A stretch of 64,000 nt of DNA from positions 434,001 to 498,000 of the forward strand of contig NW_026516674.1 of NCBI RefSeq assembly GCF_025766255.1, in the 5' to 3' direction. Both the position numbers and the translations under genes were made by a program. Of the stretch, positions 36,401 to 49,333 are shown piece after piece; position 1 is the stretch's first letter; the number at the start of each line of letters is the position of its first letter. The DNA is from Zychaea mexicana (taxonomy: Eukaryota > Mucoromycota > Mucoromycetes > Mucorales > Lichtheimiaceae). The notes below the pieces were generated by a model, which had not been told where the DNA came from, made no database searches, and saw nothing but the letters and a program-made list of their open reading frames with translations.

Positions 36401-39400
36401 AGACAGTCCGGCATTTGATGATGGACTGCGAAAACGATACGAGCTCGGCATCAGAATTGGACAGTGATAACGAGTTCGACAATGAAGAATTCTCGCCGTT
36501 ATCAGCGTCACCACGCAAAGAGGCACCGTTGGAAATGAAACGCAAGAATGATGCCATCAATGGATTGCAGTCAGCGCTACAGCAAGGATTTATCGAAGCG
36601 TTTTCAAACGACGAATTTGGCTTTAGCCACGACCGGTATTCACAGGCTGCCATGATGCTAGCCAAGCCTGAAAAGCGCGACAAGCTTCATCTTAAAATCG
36701 CCTCTTACTTTATGGATAAGCCCAACGTTGACACGTTTTGGGTCGCAGACCATCTTAAGGCAGCACTGCATTTGATCAAGGCTTTTGACAAAAGGGACAA
36801 GCACCGCGCGCTCTTGATTCAAGCAGGCAACAAGGCTTATGGATCGGGTGCTCACAATTTGGCGTACTCGTACTATGCCGGTGCACAAGAGCTGCTGAGC
36901 CAAGACCCTTGGACGGATGGACATGACAGCAGCTACCAAGAAACGTTACACCTTTTTACTCGTCTGGCAGAGATCAGCTGGTTTATGGGATACGGTGTGA
37001 CTCCCGATCTGCTCAACACAATTTTCAAGAATGCAAAGTCTGCTATCGACCGTGCTGCAGCTTACCGTATCCAACACCGCTATCACTTTTCCCGCAAAGA
37101 ACATCAAAAGAAATCATCGATACTGCTCGAATGTCTAGCCGAGTTGGGTATTGAAAACGTACGTCTGGACCTGATGGACGAGGAGCTGCGCAGGCTGCAC
37201 GAGGAGACGCGTAGTGAGGTGCTTGCTCTCGGACTGGACAAGGTCTCCGATCTGCCTGTGTGCGAGAGTCGTTTGATTCGCACGCGGCTTTCCATTTTGG
37301 AAGAGGTGTGTCTATGGGCATACTGGATGAACGACACCAAGGCCATCCTATCCATCGGTTCTCGACTTGTGTTGATGACACTGCAACATGGCACATCACC
37401 TACGACCGGCGTCGGATTTGTATATTTTGGCATCGCTGCCATGCAACTTTTCAAGGCTTACGAGTTTGGACAACAAATTGGCGCGGTGGGCGTATCGCTC
37501 TGCGACAAGTATGGTGGCAATTCCGAGTCAGCACGTGCTCGATATCTCTATGGTGCGTTTTTGAGCTCGTGGAAGCATCACTATCGCGACTCGTTGCCAT
37601 TGTTCCGTCAGTCGCTCAAGCAGAGTCTGTTGGGTGGCGACAGAATCTATGCCACATTTTCTCATTTGCATATTGTGATGGGCATGCTGCTGTGCGGCGA
37701 GAACATGTCGGACACGCTACGCGAAGCCAAAATGTGTCTCGATGAAGTCACACGATGGAACGAATTTGGTACATCCATCTTGGTCACGACTATCATCCGC
37801 ATGGTATTGGCGCTCCAGGGCAAGACTTTCCTTACCGAAGATAAGATCTTTGATGACAAAGATTTCGAGGAAGCCCCGTTTGTAGCAGAAATGTACGAGC
37901 AAAATCCAGATTCCGGACTGCCTATGTTTTGGTATTATGCTCTCAAATTGATCGTCCTGGTTATCTACGGATACGACGAGGCGGCGTTCAAGATCGGACA
38001 CGAGTACGCCCAGCTGGCGGATATGCAGCCTTCGCACCGACACACACATCTCATGTTGTTCTTCCACTGTTTAGCCATGATACGGTTGGTGAGAAGTGGC
38101 AAGGGCGACCGAGACGCGTTACTGAAGCAGATCGAAAAGCATCATGATACGCTACAGGAATTTGCAAAGCACTCGTAAGTTTTTATTTTTTACCTTCTTT
38201 CACAGTAGTTTGTAATAGTTACCCTCTTTCAATATCAGGCCTCAGAACTTGCAAATGTTTGTTTCGTTGATCGACGCCGAACTCGCTTCTTTGACACCTG
38301 ATATGCGACGTACGGAGCAATTATACGACTTGGCCATTGACCAAGCCAAGAGTGGCCAATGGGGACTCGAGACGAGCATCATGTATGAACTGGCCGGTGA
38401 ATACTACATCCGCTGCGGAGCCCGTCATGTTGGCGCCTTGTTGATTGATAAGGCAGTGGCCGGATACCGCCATCAAGGATGCTATGGTAAAGCCATACAG
38501 CTTGAGCAGCTCCATGCAAGCTCACAAAAGACCAGCGATACGATTTGCCGTCACATGGAAGTGCAAACAGAGACTCATGTTGTCAGCCCAAGGCGAGACT
38601 CGTTTGGCGACATCAGTCTTTCTGAACCTTATTCTGTCGACGTGTCGACGAGTGCCCAAGCGTCCCCCGAAGAGACCTTACTCACGCTGGACGTGGTGGA
38701 TCTCGCATCGATATTGAAGAGCTCTCAGATCATTTCGAGTGAAATGAACTTTGAATTGCTGATGGAACAGTTACTTGGGGTATGTTGGTTTTTGCTATGG
38801 ATGAACATGTGGCTTTAATGTCGAGACATTAAAATCTTAGTTGATTCTTAGATTATCTTGGAGAATTCCGGTGCTGAATCGGGTGTGATCATTATCAAGG
38901 AAAACTCATCGTTCCTGATCATGGCACGTGGTTCACAGGCTGAAGGCTGTGAAATCCTAAAGTCACCCAAGCTATTGTCCGAGGAAGCCACATCCATGGT
39001 CAGCCGTGTGGCTCGCTACGCCATACACACCCAAGAATCCCTGCTCATCCCCGATATTCACGAAGATCCACGCTTTAACGACTTTGCAGCAGCAGTCAAG
39101 TCGGTGATCTGCGTTCCTATCACACACAAATCTGCGATTGTCGGCTGTATCTACATTGAAGGTGCCGTTGGATCGTTGACCGCACGCCATGAAGTTGTTT
39201 TGCGCTTGCTGTCGCAACAGATCGGCATTTCGGTCACCAACGCTCTCTTGTTCAAGAGTATCCAAAAGGTCACCTATGCCAATGTCAAGATGATTGAAAA
39301 CCAAAAGGCCGCTCTCGAAGAAGCACGCAAGAGTAAAGAAGCAGCATTACGAGCCATGAAGCTCAAAGCAGACTTTTTGGCCAACATGTCACACGAATTA

Positions 39401-41163
39401 CGCACACCCTTTTCTGGTTTCTATGGCATGATTTCGCTGCTTTCAGAAACTTCGCTGGATGCTGAACAGTCAGACATCGTTCACACTGCCAAGGAAAGCT
39501 GCGAAATGTTACTCAAGATCATTGACGACCTGCTCAATTTCTCCAAGCTTGAAGCCGGTAAGGTAGTACCCGATCTAGGCCCACTGGCGGTGGAAGAGCT
39601 GATTGCCGACACATTCGAAATTCTGAGCTCCTTGGCAGCGCGTAAAGGCTTGGAACTGGCATACATTGTTGAACCGGATGTGCCCGAAACTGTGACGGGC
39701 GACTCGTCGCGTCTGCGACAAATCTTGACGAACCTGTTGGGCAATGCCATCAAGTTTACGCACGAAGGCGGTGTAGTGATCAAGTGTTGCCTCGACGAAG
39801 AATTGGAGGATGATCATGTGCGACTCAAGTTTGAAGTGATTGATACTGGTATTGGCATCAACACCGTACAGCAACGCAACCTGTTTGAACCCTTCTCGCA
39901 GGTGGATGGAAGCACCACACGGATGTACGGTGGCACGGGCCTGGGTCTCTCAATCTGTCTACAGCTCGTACGTCTTATGGGTGGCAACATTGGCGTTATC
40001 TCGCAAATCGATCACGGATCCAATTTTTGGTTCTCGGTTGTTGTCAGACGCGTTGGCAAAGAAGCCGAAGAAGCGCGACCCACGCCTAGCTTGCAGTTGC
40101 GACAGAGCAGTATTCTCATGACAACCAACCAGGACGCTACGGCCAACATGATGCACGCCCTATTAGCGGATCTGAACCTCAAACGCAACACCACAGATAT
40201 GCAGCACGCAATTGCACAAGCATTGCAGGAGCGCCACGAAATCCTGTTGTTGGACATTCCACCCATGCCCAACAGCTACATTGCACAGCAGCTACAAAGT
40301 GTCGATGATGATCCCGAGTGTGATTTACACATCATTCTTCTTTACACTCCTGCAACAGAAGGTCACAAGGTTGCTGCAGAGGCCACTAATTCCGCATCGG
40401 ATCGCCGAGGCCGCATTGTCAAAATGGCCAAGCCTGCAAGACGCGCAAAGCTACTACGTGTACTTGAACAAGTCCTTAGTCAGCCACGACTCACTATCCA
40501 AACGACACCTATCCAACAGCAACAGCCCACACCAATGGTTACGCCCATGCCCACACCCGTGAAAGCCGTGCCTTCGCAACCCACCAGCAAGATGGCCGAG
40601 TTCTTCACTCCCGATGAGCTTGAATGGTTCAGGGAAAAGCCGGTCTTGATTGCCGAGGACAACATGGTTGCGCAAAAATTACTGCGGAAACAACTCGAAA
40701 AGATGGGTTTCGTTGTCGAAAGTGCCAATAACGGTGAAGAAGCAATTCAGTTGTGGCAACAACGACCGGATAACCATTTTGTTATCGGCTTCTTTGATCA
40801 TCATATGCCTGCGGTTCGTATCCTTCTTTAGCCCTTGAAATTGAACAAGCTTAAATGTCTTGATTGGCACAGTTGTCAGCTAACAATGGCTATGTATCGA
40901 TTTCTTTCTAGTGCGACGGCGTTGAAGCAACCAAAAAGATACGAGAAATGGAAATGGCCAATGATGAACGACCCACGCGTCTTCCAATTATCGCACTTAC
41001 TGCGGACATCCAGGACAGTGCCCGCGAGTATGCGATTTCTGCGGGTATGGATGGCTACTTGACCAAACCATTGATTCCCAAAGACCTTGCTGTCACGCTA
41101 CGTAGACTCTGTCCTCCACTTCAGTCACAACAAATCCAGCAATCACCATCACCACCGCCGTAA
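33410..41163 (+). CDS. Hybrid histidine kinase with N-terminal kinase-like, ATPase and GAF domains (class X type)
   Basis: Twelve exons (33410-33528, 33638-33810, 33891-34055, 34156-34559, 34651-34731, 34831-35146, 35221-35603, 35740-35764, 35888-38174, 38239-38779, 38852-40813, 40912-41163) give 2,235 residues. The N-terminal kinase-like domain (1-310) ends in YMSPEQTGR and YSLGITFF. It is followed by an AAA-type ATPase with Walker A GSAGVGKST (415-423) and Walker B FLEDLHQAD, a long helical region, a GAF domain (about 1500-1640), HisKA with MSHELRTPF (His about 1679) and HATPase (N box about 1790, DTGIGI, GGTGLGLS). A weak receiver-like stretch then precedes a full receiver: AEDN, FFDHHMP (Asp about 2147) and LTKP. 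This order matches S. pombe Mak2/Mak3 and Candida Chk1, which sense oxidative and other stress and feed a phosphorelay. A second in-frame ATG lies at 33419. Confidence 0.95.
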
Positions 41164-41480
41164 TCTAGCAGCAAACGATAACGATACTCCTCCTCTCATT
41201 CTCTTAGAAAATCGTAAAAAAGTTTCTTTTGTATTTTTATTATTTTATTGTACATTTTTATATTCACCCGCACACACTTCATCCTCTTGCATACACGTTT
41301 CCGTAAAAATAATACCACCCCTTCCCCACTATATACTTTGCATCATTCAAAACCCAAAAAACAAGGCCCTGTTTATTTAGAAAGAAGACTCCGAAGCTTC
41401 TCTGCTTTTTACATATTCTACAACTCACATTTTCTTCTTTTTATTCCTGTTGTCCGGCTTTTCTTTTTCCAACTTAATTG

Positions 41481-42937
41481 ATGTTCAACTGGCTATGGAA
41501 TGCATTCAGTCGACAATCCGTCTCTCACGTGGAGCAATCACAACACGATGACGATCCTTCCAACACCGATCGTCATGTTAAAGAGATTAACGCACAAAGT
41601 GACACTAATGATCCTGCACCATTTGACGACACAGACACGAATAAGACGCCAACACAAGGTGAATACATACTTGAAAAGCTCCAAGTGCGCATATAAATAT
41701 AGAGTCTATGTCTAACTCGCACGCGTGCTACTGTGTTCGTTTTAGATACACCAACAAATGAAAACAGCAAATCTCGATCGCGTTACACGGGTAATTTGTG
41801 CCCCCCCCCCTCTCATACCTTTCAAACAGTAGCAAAAGTGCATTAAAGAAGCTCTTGCACTCTAACACACACACAAAAAGTCAAAGATATACAGCCAGTG
41901 TTGTTTTACTGTCCCTATCAGCATTGTTCCTACTCGGCCTCACTTGCAGCAACGACATGTCAACATATTCGCCGAACACACGATTCAAATTTTTTCGTAT
42001 TGCTATCAAACCAAGACGCACATGCTGCTCTGTTTACTACAAGTACACCATCTGATCAATCCATTTCGTTGCTAGGTATAGATAGATCCTTTTGCTCCAT
42101 CCAATATCCACGACTTTTTGCTTATCGTACATGTTAATTCATGATGGTTTCTTACTTCTATCAGATCGCAATACATCCATTGAACCGACAGTACGATTGA
42201 TAGCCGTAGACAACAATGATGTCAATGGAGATAAAAAACATATCCATTACTATTGCCCATACCAGAACTGTTCACATGATACGGATGAGCAACAGGAGAT
42301 CACTCGGCATATTCGCCTAAAACACTATCCCGATTTACCTGAAAATGGCAAAGCAGAGCACCAATGTTATCGAACAGTGGATGGCAAAGTCATTGTTGAT
42401 TTCTCTGGTATGGTACTACGGTAAACTAATATATGGATATCATTGAGTCATCCCAACGGTCGTGCGGTTCTGATCATGATGTATTCAAATGTAGAGAAAT
42501 ATCATTCGGTTCTACTACCCAACACAGTATTGATACCATGTGATGCGAGTGGTGACGGTAAGAAGTTTTTTATTTAATTATTTGTTGTCAAGCATGAAGT
42601 AGTGCATATGTTTTGACACAACTCTTTTTATTAGTTCCTAAACAATATGCTAATGCTATTTTGAATGATCCAATTACGGCCTCTTCATCGAAAGCTGCGC
42701 CAAATGGAAACAAGTCAGCAGTAGCATCTACTAAACCGAAAGAAAAAGCAACAAAAAGACGGCAGCAGGTATGCTAGGAGATTGTAAAAGAAAGTTGTCA
42801 ATGATGAATACCAGTCAACTTGACTATGACTAACTCTTTTCGGTAATAAGAAGGCACCCGAGCCACCAGCTAGGCGCAGGAATCCAAAGCGACGGAAACG
42901 CAATCCTTTAGAGCAAGAGGAATGGGTTCTTTATTAA
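41481..42937 (+). CDS. Nuclear-type protein with two C2H2-like zinc fingers
   Basis: Seven exons (41481-41658, 41746-41790, 41881-42075, 42165-42420, 42448-42557, 42635-42768, 42851-42937) close in frame at 334 residues. Exon 3 carries YCPYQHCSYSAS with HIRRTH, and exon 4 carries YCPYQNCSHDT with HIRLKH. These are two C-x4-C...H-x4-H fingers sharing the unusual YCPYQ-C core. Between and after them are Asp/Asn/Thr-rich linkers and a segment HPNGRAVLIMMYSNVEKYHS. The C-terminus is strongly basic (PARRRNPKRRKRNP), a likely nuclear localisation signal. I do not recognise a named family. DNA binding is inferred from the fingers. The intron between exons 4 and 5 is very short (27 bases), so that junction is the weakest; it does preserve frame. 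Confidence 0.7.
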
Positions 42938-43266
42938 TCAACGCAAAGTGTTTAAAGATGTACATAATAAAAAGAGGATGTGTAATAATAGCATCGTATG
43001 TAACTATACATAGGTCTCACACTTACAAACACGAGTTCTTTGAAGATGACGGAATATCACCTAAGCCATGTAGATGGATGATTGCTCCAATAGCAAATAT
43101 GCTGCGAAGGCTGTCTTTCTTCTTCTTCTTATTTATATAACAATAGGACAAAATTACTCATACAAGACATATTGGTTGATCCCAGTGACTTTTTTTTTAG
43201 GAAAACAAGGAAATTAATGTAGAAAAAATGCATATGTGGAATGAAATATATGTAACGAGCGGCTTA
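42938..43266. other. Short convergent intergenic region
   Basis: 329 bases between the stop codons of the C2H2 protein (+) and the La protein (-). No gene or clear element was seen. It should contain both polyadenylation regions. Confidence 0.6.
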
Positions 43267-44807
43267 TTACTGTCCCTCCTCCTTGACGTCATCTTCTGCC
43301 TTTCGCTTCTCACCAGTGACAGCTTCGGTAGTGCCCTCTCCTGCGAACTCCTTTGACTCTGCACCTGTAATTTCAAAACAACACGAACTTTAGTAAATAC
43401 AACGACCACTCTGAACGATGTTGTGTTTTTTCATTCTTACCGTTTGCTGAAAAGAATTGTGCGCTGACCGACTTGTCAAACAGTTCACGGACCATCTGGC
43501 GAGCTTCGCCACTCGACAGCAAAACGAAACCAGAACCATCATCCTTTCGAGTGATCTTTTCTACCTTATCCTTGCCAACCAAATCTTGCAACTGTGTGTC
43601 GTCGAGGTCCTTGGCATTTCTGAATTTGAGCAAACGGTGGTTGGCGCCTTCGTACAAGGCCTTTTTGTCGTTGTTATTGTGCTGCTTACGGTTGCCCTTC
43701 TTGTTGTCGTTGTTGTCGCCGCGGAACTTTTTGTTGCCGAATTTTTGTTCGCGTTCCCACACGAATGCACTGAACTTTCTGGAGACTCTCTTCTTTTCTG
43801 CAGAGTTCTTATCCATATTTCGGTACTTTTTGAACTTTTCATCCAGATAAGCTTTCCTATGGTGTTAATAAGTGAGCAATCCATGTAAGTGTCTGGTTTT
43901 TTTCAATGTCTCCAATTCACAAAATTCACACAGGAGTCCTAACGTACTTTGTCTTTAAGAGAAGATCGGTGCCTTCATATTGCAAAGACTTTTGCGCAAC
44001 TTCTTCGGCGAGTTGGGGACTATCGAATTCGACGAAGACACTTCCCTGATAAATCAAATTGAAAAAAATCAGTCAACCCAAAACCACCACAATACACGTT
44101 TCCCCTTTGCCCAACGTTTCGAGGATTGAGAATATTTACCTTGAACTTTGAGGGACGCGCATCAGTTTTGCGGAGACGGACAGCAAGCACTTTGCCATGC
44201 TCTTGGAAAAAGTCTTCAATCTTGTCCTGAAGTTCAATCAAAGCATCCACAGGCTTCTCGTTGTTCTCATCCACCAAGGGAAATCCTTTCTACAATAGCC
44301 CACGCAAATTGAGTCAAGTCAGTTTAGTTCCCAGTTGCCCTACCAAAAAGACACAAAAAGATTTGACATCTTACAGCATAAACGGACCGAGCCACAAAGT
44401 TTTGTTCTACCAAGGGCTTGGTGCGTCTGATCTGATCACCCGCTTCGTTTAATTCCACAAGATCAGAATTGGCAGATCGCAAAGCAGACACAACGGTATC
44501 CTTGTCATCAGTAATCATTTGCATCTTTTTGAAGCCAACGATAGTTTCGAGAGGGATCCCTATATAAAAATAGAGTAGGTTTTTGCCCTTGTTACTTACT
44601 ATTTCTGTTCTCGAACGCTTATAGAAAAAAGTTTTTTTTTTGAAGGAAATCGCGTAAAAAGTGACCACACTCTTTCCCCCCCCCAAAAAATATCTTACAG
44701 CCTTCGCTGTTCTTCTTGGAAAGGAAGAACAAAAACTTGTCAAAGGGAAAATTGGAATCGCTAAAGTAGAATTCTACTTGCTTGACGATCTTGGCGTTTG
44801 TGTCCAT
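43267..44807 (-). CDS. LHP1: La RNA-binding protein
   Basis: Six exons (44807-44699, 44559-44375, 44289-44140, 44045-43948, 43856-43441, 43364-43267) close in frame at 351 residues. La binds UUU-OH 3' ends of new Pol III transcripts, protecting and folding pre-tRNAs in the nucleus. The N-terminal La motif is clear: VKQVEFYFSDSNFPFDKFLF, NSEGWIPLETIVGFKKMQ (the Trp codon spans an intron) and LVELNEAGDQIRR. An RRM follows (VYAKGFPLVDENNE, HGKVLAVRLRK, GSVFVEFDSPQLAEE), then a basic linker and a second RRM-like segment (NHRLLKFRN to GSGFVLLSSGEARQMVRELF). The tail is Glu/Lys-rich with EKRKAEDD, a likely nuclear signal. Length and domain order fit fungal and animal La proteins. The gene looks intact. 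Confidence 0.96.
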
Positions 44808-45740
44808 TATTTTTTTGTTGTATAGGTGTGTTCGTGTGGCTAGAAGAAGAAAGGAAGAGGCAAAAAAAAAATTTAGGCGGGGATGACTTTGATGGGCCCC
44901 AATGCTCGGTTCTGATTGGGTCATTTGAACGAATAGAAACAGAATCAATGCTTCTTTACGTCTCCCCAACAATCAAAAGTTTACCGTAATCATCAGTACT
45001 ACTTTAAAAAAAGCAGAAAAGGTAGCAGCATTGTGATTCCCTTCTTATATATTTTCTCTTCACCCGGATATGTATACAATTAGAGCCAATCTTACTCGGC
45101 TCTTTACGGATTTTTTTCGCTTACAAAATAGACTCTTACAGTAGTAGAAATTTAGAGGGGATTTTGTTTGGCGGTGTCACCGAGAACGTCTGACAGCATT
45201 ATTTATTATGATGTTCTTTTACTAGCTACTGTGCGTAGCTAAAGAGATACTCCGGACATGAGCAACACTGTTTAGGGTGCTGTTGCTGCTGCTGCTGTGG
45301 GTTGGCCATACAGTTTGAACATATAAGCAGAAAGGGCACGAACAGATTCGCATATGATATCATCATTCCTACGCTTCATTTTTGTGACGGTGTATAGTAT
45401 GAAGCATTGTACTTTTCTTAGTTGCTATAGTAGTGCATGTAGCTCTAGTCGTGACTTTGGTAGAGTCATATCTCCGTGTAAAGCTATCATGGCAATTCGA
45501 CATTGAAGCACTCATCTTCCTTTCCATGCTGTCCTGTCGCTCAAAATATCATTCCATGAGCCGATCTGGTTAAGGATTTAAAAGACGGACATGCCTCAAT
45601 AGGCAGATGATGGATCGACGCTGCTTGTTGGTATCGCCTTATTTGCAAAGCTCAAAGCGGATATATGGGGATTGTTGTTGCGCTCTGCTTATAGACCTTA
45701 TCGTGCTTGTTGAATAGAATTCCTCGCCCACTTTAGGCTA

Positions 45741-45765
45741 CAGCAGCAGCAGCAGCAGCAGCAGC
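45741..45765. repeat. CAG microsatellite
   Basis: Eight CAG triplets in non-coding sequence. Confidence 0.95.
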
Positions 45766-46694
45766 GATCACTTGTAATTTAGGCACACATGTTCACAGAT
45801 GTTTGGATATCGAGAACACACTTTCAAAAGACAAAGCACTTCGTCTTTGAGGAACTAGTGTCAAGCCAAAGATGACAATTTTCGCTCCTTGAAATGGAAA
45901 ACGTACTTTTTCGAGAGAGAACTTTTATCTCTAAAGCCTGGCAGTACCTATTGCTGACATCATCCGCCAAGCAAAAAAAGAGCAATGACAGTTTCAGTGA
46001 TCTTCATAACAGAAAATAGGGCTTCTGAAGCTGGTTGTGAAGAGTGCTACAGGTGAACACGGAGGCAAGGCGTTCTTCCGGTGCTGGGTATTAAGGCATC
46101 ATACCCGATAATGAATTACATGTTGGATTGTTCATTTTTTGCAACTTGTCGTCCTTCCAATACGAGTTGGTAACGGTGTATTACGGTGCCTGCTTAGTAT
46201 CATTGCTACACTGCTTGGGTGTATAGCAGCTACCTTGCCTTTTTCAATCAAGTACAGTACAAGGAAACCAGGGCGAGCGTTTGGTATGTACCTGAAAACC
46301 GGACTCGGGGTTCCCATATAAGAAGCGGAGATGGTGCACAAGGTGAAACACGGATCGACACTATATACTACAGCGGCATGACAGCGACCGTGTGTGTTTC
46401 CATAGTGTCAATCCAACGATACTTCTTTTACTTTTGCTTTGGCACAGCAAAGAACAAAGGAGAAGCAGAAGGGCTCTACAAAGCCAATCACGTGATTGGG
46501 CGACTGCGCTTGAAAACCAGTCTTGACCTGCTGATCCACTAGCGTGTGACTTTTTTTGGTTTTTTGAAAAAGTATAAATACAGGTCCATTTTTCAGAGCA
46601 AGGATTTCTTTATGCAGTAGCACCAACAGATGTTTGGGGGCATCGGTGTATACTTTTCCCTACGGGGCCCCATAGGAAAATGACAAAAAGCACA

Positions 46695-46865
46695 TTGGTG
46701 TGCACCACCAATAGACAAAATCAATAACACAAAAAGTGTTGTTGACGTCTAAACTATCTGATTGTGTGTGTTTCCTTGACCAACAAGGTGCACCACTACA
46801 AAAATAAATAAGAAAATGATAAAAATAAATAAACACAAAAAGTGTCGTTGAAGTCTGATTGATTG
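46695..46865. repeat. Imperfect tandem duplication
   Basis: Two units, about 46700-46760 and 46790-46865, share GGTGCACCAC-like starts, then an A-rich part, then AACACAAAAAGTGT followed by GTTGA.GTCT. The AACAC/GTGTT pair can form a small hairpin around five A. No function is evident. Confidence 0.55.
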
Positions 46866-47606
46866 CGTATAGTAGTTTGAAAGAAATTCGAAGGCTGCAG
46901 TAATGGCAGGATCTTCAAGGCTGCCGTCTAATTAACAAAGTTGTAGCGCTTGTCGTTGGACTTTGTCTTCCTGAATGTCAGCTCCACTACATTTATAAAA
47001 AAGGAGTGTTCCGTGAAGCACAGACCGTCTCGCACTGGAATTTACGCTCGCTTGTCATTAGCAGCCAAGTACTACAATGATGCTACAGCTTTTTGAAATG
47101 GCATTTCAATCGAGTTGCACGATTGCAATAACGAACAATGGCTGTTCTTTTTTAAGCGCTTAGTACGCGAGAATTATATTTGCAATCGCAGTTACAGTTA
47201 TTACCAGCTCCTGCAATCCAGCTCTCGGTGAAAACGGTTTTTTCATATAATATCCTCGTCACCATCAAAATAGCACTGTTACGTACATAGTGAAGCAAAA
47301 AAGCATTTTCTAGTGCAAGATATATTTCGACCCGGCGTTAGCATTTTATATTGGCACCTTAGATTGTTAAACGCGATGACAATATATACAGTACGACCAA
47401 GGAGGTGTACTTTCAATCAAATGTTGCACGTAAAAGCTTACATGAATCAATGAGCTTCCAAAGCCTCCTGATTGGTTTGAGTGTAGGCCTAAGTACTCGG
47501 AGGTTTGCTATAGACAGTGCTACAGGGCCCAAAACTCCGGCAATCAAATTCGAACAGACGACTTGGGGCTTTTCACACTTATTCTCCTCGAATCCTACTG
47601 AACAAA

Positions 47607-48516
47607 ATGAAATTCGTTTCTCGCTCCATTGTCGACCAAAATCAAGAACAGGAGATTGAAAAAAACGACAGTCAAGAAGGTTAGAACTATAAAAATATAG
47701 CAAATAAAGCTGGTTTTTTTTTCTGTGGTGTGCGAATTCAATTGCGATTGAGTTAAAAAGAGCCATACACGGGACCAACAATAACAAAAAGATATACAAC
47801 TACAAAAAAAAAGGCAACAGTAATGATGCGCCTCAAGAAGATTACGATCCACGGACACTTTATGAACGATTACAAGAACAGAAGAATATGAAAGAAGAGT
47901 TGTTCCAGGAGCAAACGCGGTTAAGCAACCTGATCAAACGCGTAGACGACGAAGAGGCCGAATATTACCAAACCTTGTCGGATGTTCAAGAAAAGTTGGA
48001 TGTGGAAAAGAGACGAAAGGAAAGCGAAGAATTAGAAGCTTTCAAAAAGTGCGTACCTTCTCGTTATTGTTTTATTCTTCCTTTTGTAGACGGCATATAT
48101 TACACAAAAAGAAGTTTATTTAACGAAATTGATGGTTATATCGCGGCAGGGCACAAGCACGACATACGGTTTCCACACCTGAATTACCAACCGCAACGGC
48201 GGCAAGTGCTACACCATCGTCATCATCAACAGCCACCACTGGTCCTAAGCAAGGTCGACGCAGGTCGTCAAAGAATGCACTGGATGGTTTAGTGGTAGTA
48301 AAGAAGAAGCGATCAGCAGATGACAAGGAAGACGAGGAGAAGCAGGATGACAAACATCAAGCGAAAAAAGCCAAGCCTACAACGGCAACTACGACCAAGA
48401 CGGTAACCGAACCGAGAAAAGACGAATCAACAACAACACCATCATCGTCAACGGGTGGATTATCATCCTTGATGGCAGCTTACAGTAGCGACAGCGATGA
48501 AGACGACGACGAATGA
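47607..48516 (+). CDS. FAM192A/NIP30 (PSME3-interacting) family protein
   Basis: Three exons (47607-47679, 47814-48048, 48150-48516) close in frame at 224 residues. The N-terminus MKFVSRSIVD and the core YDPRTLYERLQEQKNMKEEL match the NIP30 domain of human PSME3IP1, which continues with a helical region around the conserved Asp-Glu (here VDDEEAEYYQTLSDVQEKLD). The rest is low complexity, with a basic patch (GLVVVKKKRS) and a C-terminal Ser/acidic tail AAYSSDSDEDDDE. In the human protein a phosphorylated serine-rich tail binds the nuclear proteasome activator PA28-gamma. The acidic tail here has the same look, but whether the partner is conserved is inference. The first intron's acceptor is a choice; another would add about 25 residues before NDAPQEDYDP. 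Confidence 0.85.
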
Positions 48517-49333
48517 TGGGATCGCATTACCACTCAACAGCGAAAAAATAACCGTCTGATTGCTTGGTCTGATGCTACAGTCGTATAGCTGCCGAGCAAA
48601 CAGGGAGCAGGAAAGGGCAGTCATTGTACATATAAAACTTTTCATACCAACTAATATATATAGACTCATTTTTGTTCAAGTTAAACATCCGTCCTCGTCC
48701 ATAAGAATTAAAATAATGGTTCAACTTTCAAAGCGAGGCGATTTCGTTTTTGACTACAATCCCAATGACTAGTACCCCGAAGCATGGACATTAGGACCAC
48801 CGTTCTCAGTGCGGTTTTGATCCTCTTAATTGCTACCATCATACTGGCTCGAACGTGTTGTACTAATGCAGCGGTCAGCCTACACAAATGCGCGCTGCTC
48901 CTCTTCTATGCATCTTTGCTAAGGTCGTTTCCAACATAGACATGGCTGTAAACAGTGTATATATGCGCCAACATCAAACGGCTCTACGAAGACACAACAA
49001 AAAGACTATCACAAGTAGCTGGCGGCAAACTAACATCCGCAGATATGATATTAATAGATTAGTTAATTGAAAGTGGTGCACAGTTAATGATATATTGTAG
49101 TCTTTTCTCCAGAGACATATTCAACATGTTAACTAGTGATATATACTATTTGTAGTAGGACATATGGTATTATGCTTTCAAGCACTTTTTTTTGTACATG
49201 TAAAGATGAAATTTTTAATGGGGTGGAAATTTAGTACTATTAGTCGAGGTGTCCTACTCTTTCTTGTCATTTTTTTAGAAATAATTGTGTATACAAGAAT
49301 TACTAGCTTAAAACAAATGATCGTTTTGATGGT
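48517..49333. other. Convergent intergenic region with short ORFs
   Basis: Between FAM192A (+) and EMC4 (-). A short plus-strand peptide MVQLSKRGDFVFDYNPND (48717-48773) and a 52-residue one with a hydrophobic segment TVLSAVLILLIATIILA (48785-48943) are visible in different frames. I cannot assign either and do not call them genes. Confidence 0.4.

Larger units (their letters stand above)
44808..47606. other. Intergenic with simple repeats, no supported gene
   Basis: About 2.8 kb. A CAG run lies at 45741-45765 and a duplicated element at about 46695-46865. Frames near 46132-46626 are short and overlap on both strands without domains. Promoters of La (leftward) and the FAM192A homologue (rightward) lie at its two ends. 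Confidence 0.5.

Noticed and set aside
47413..47799. 128-residue minus-strand ORF
   Set aside because: Antisense shadow of the first exon and intron of the FAM192A homologue.
48717..48943. Small ORFs MVQLSKRGDFVFDYNPND and a hydrophobic 52-residue peptide
   Set aside because: Different frames, no family match, and no splice model joining them; could be a relic of a membrane protein but cannot be supported.
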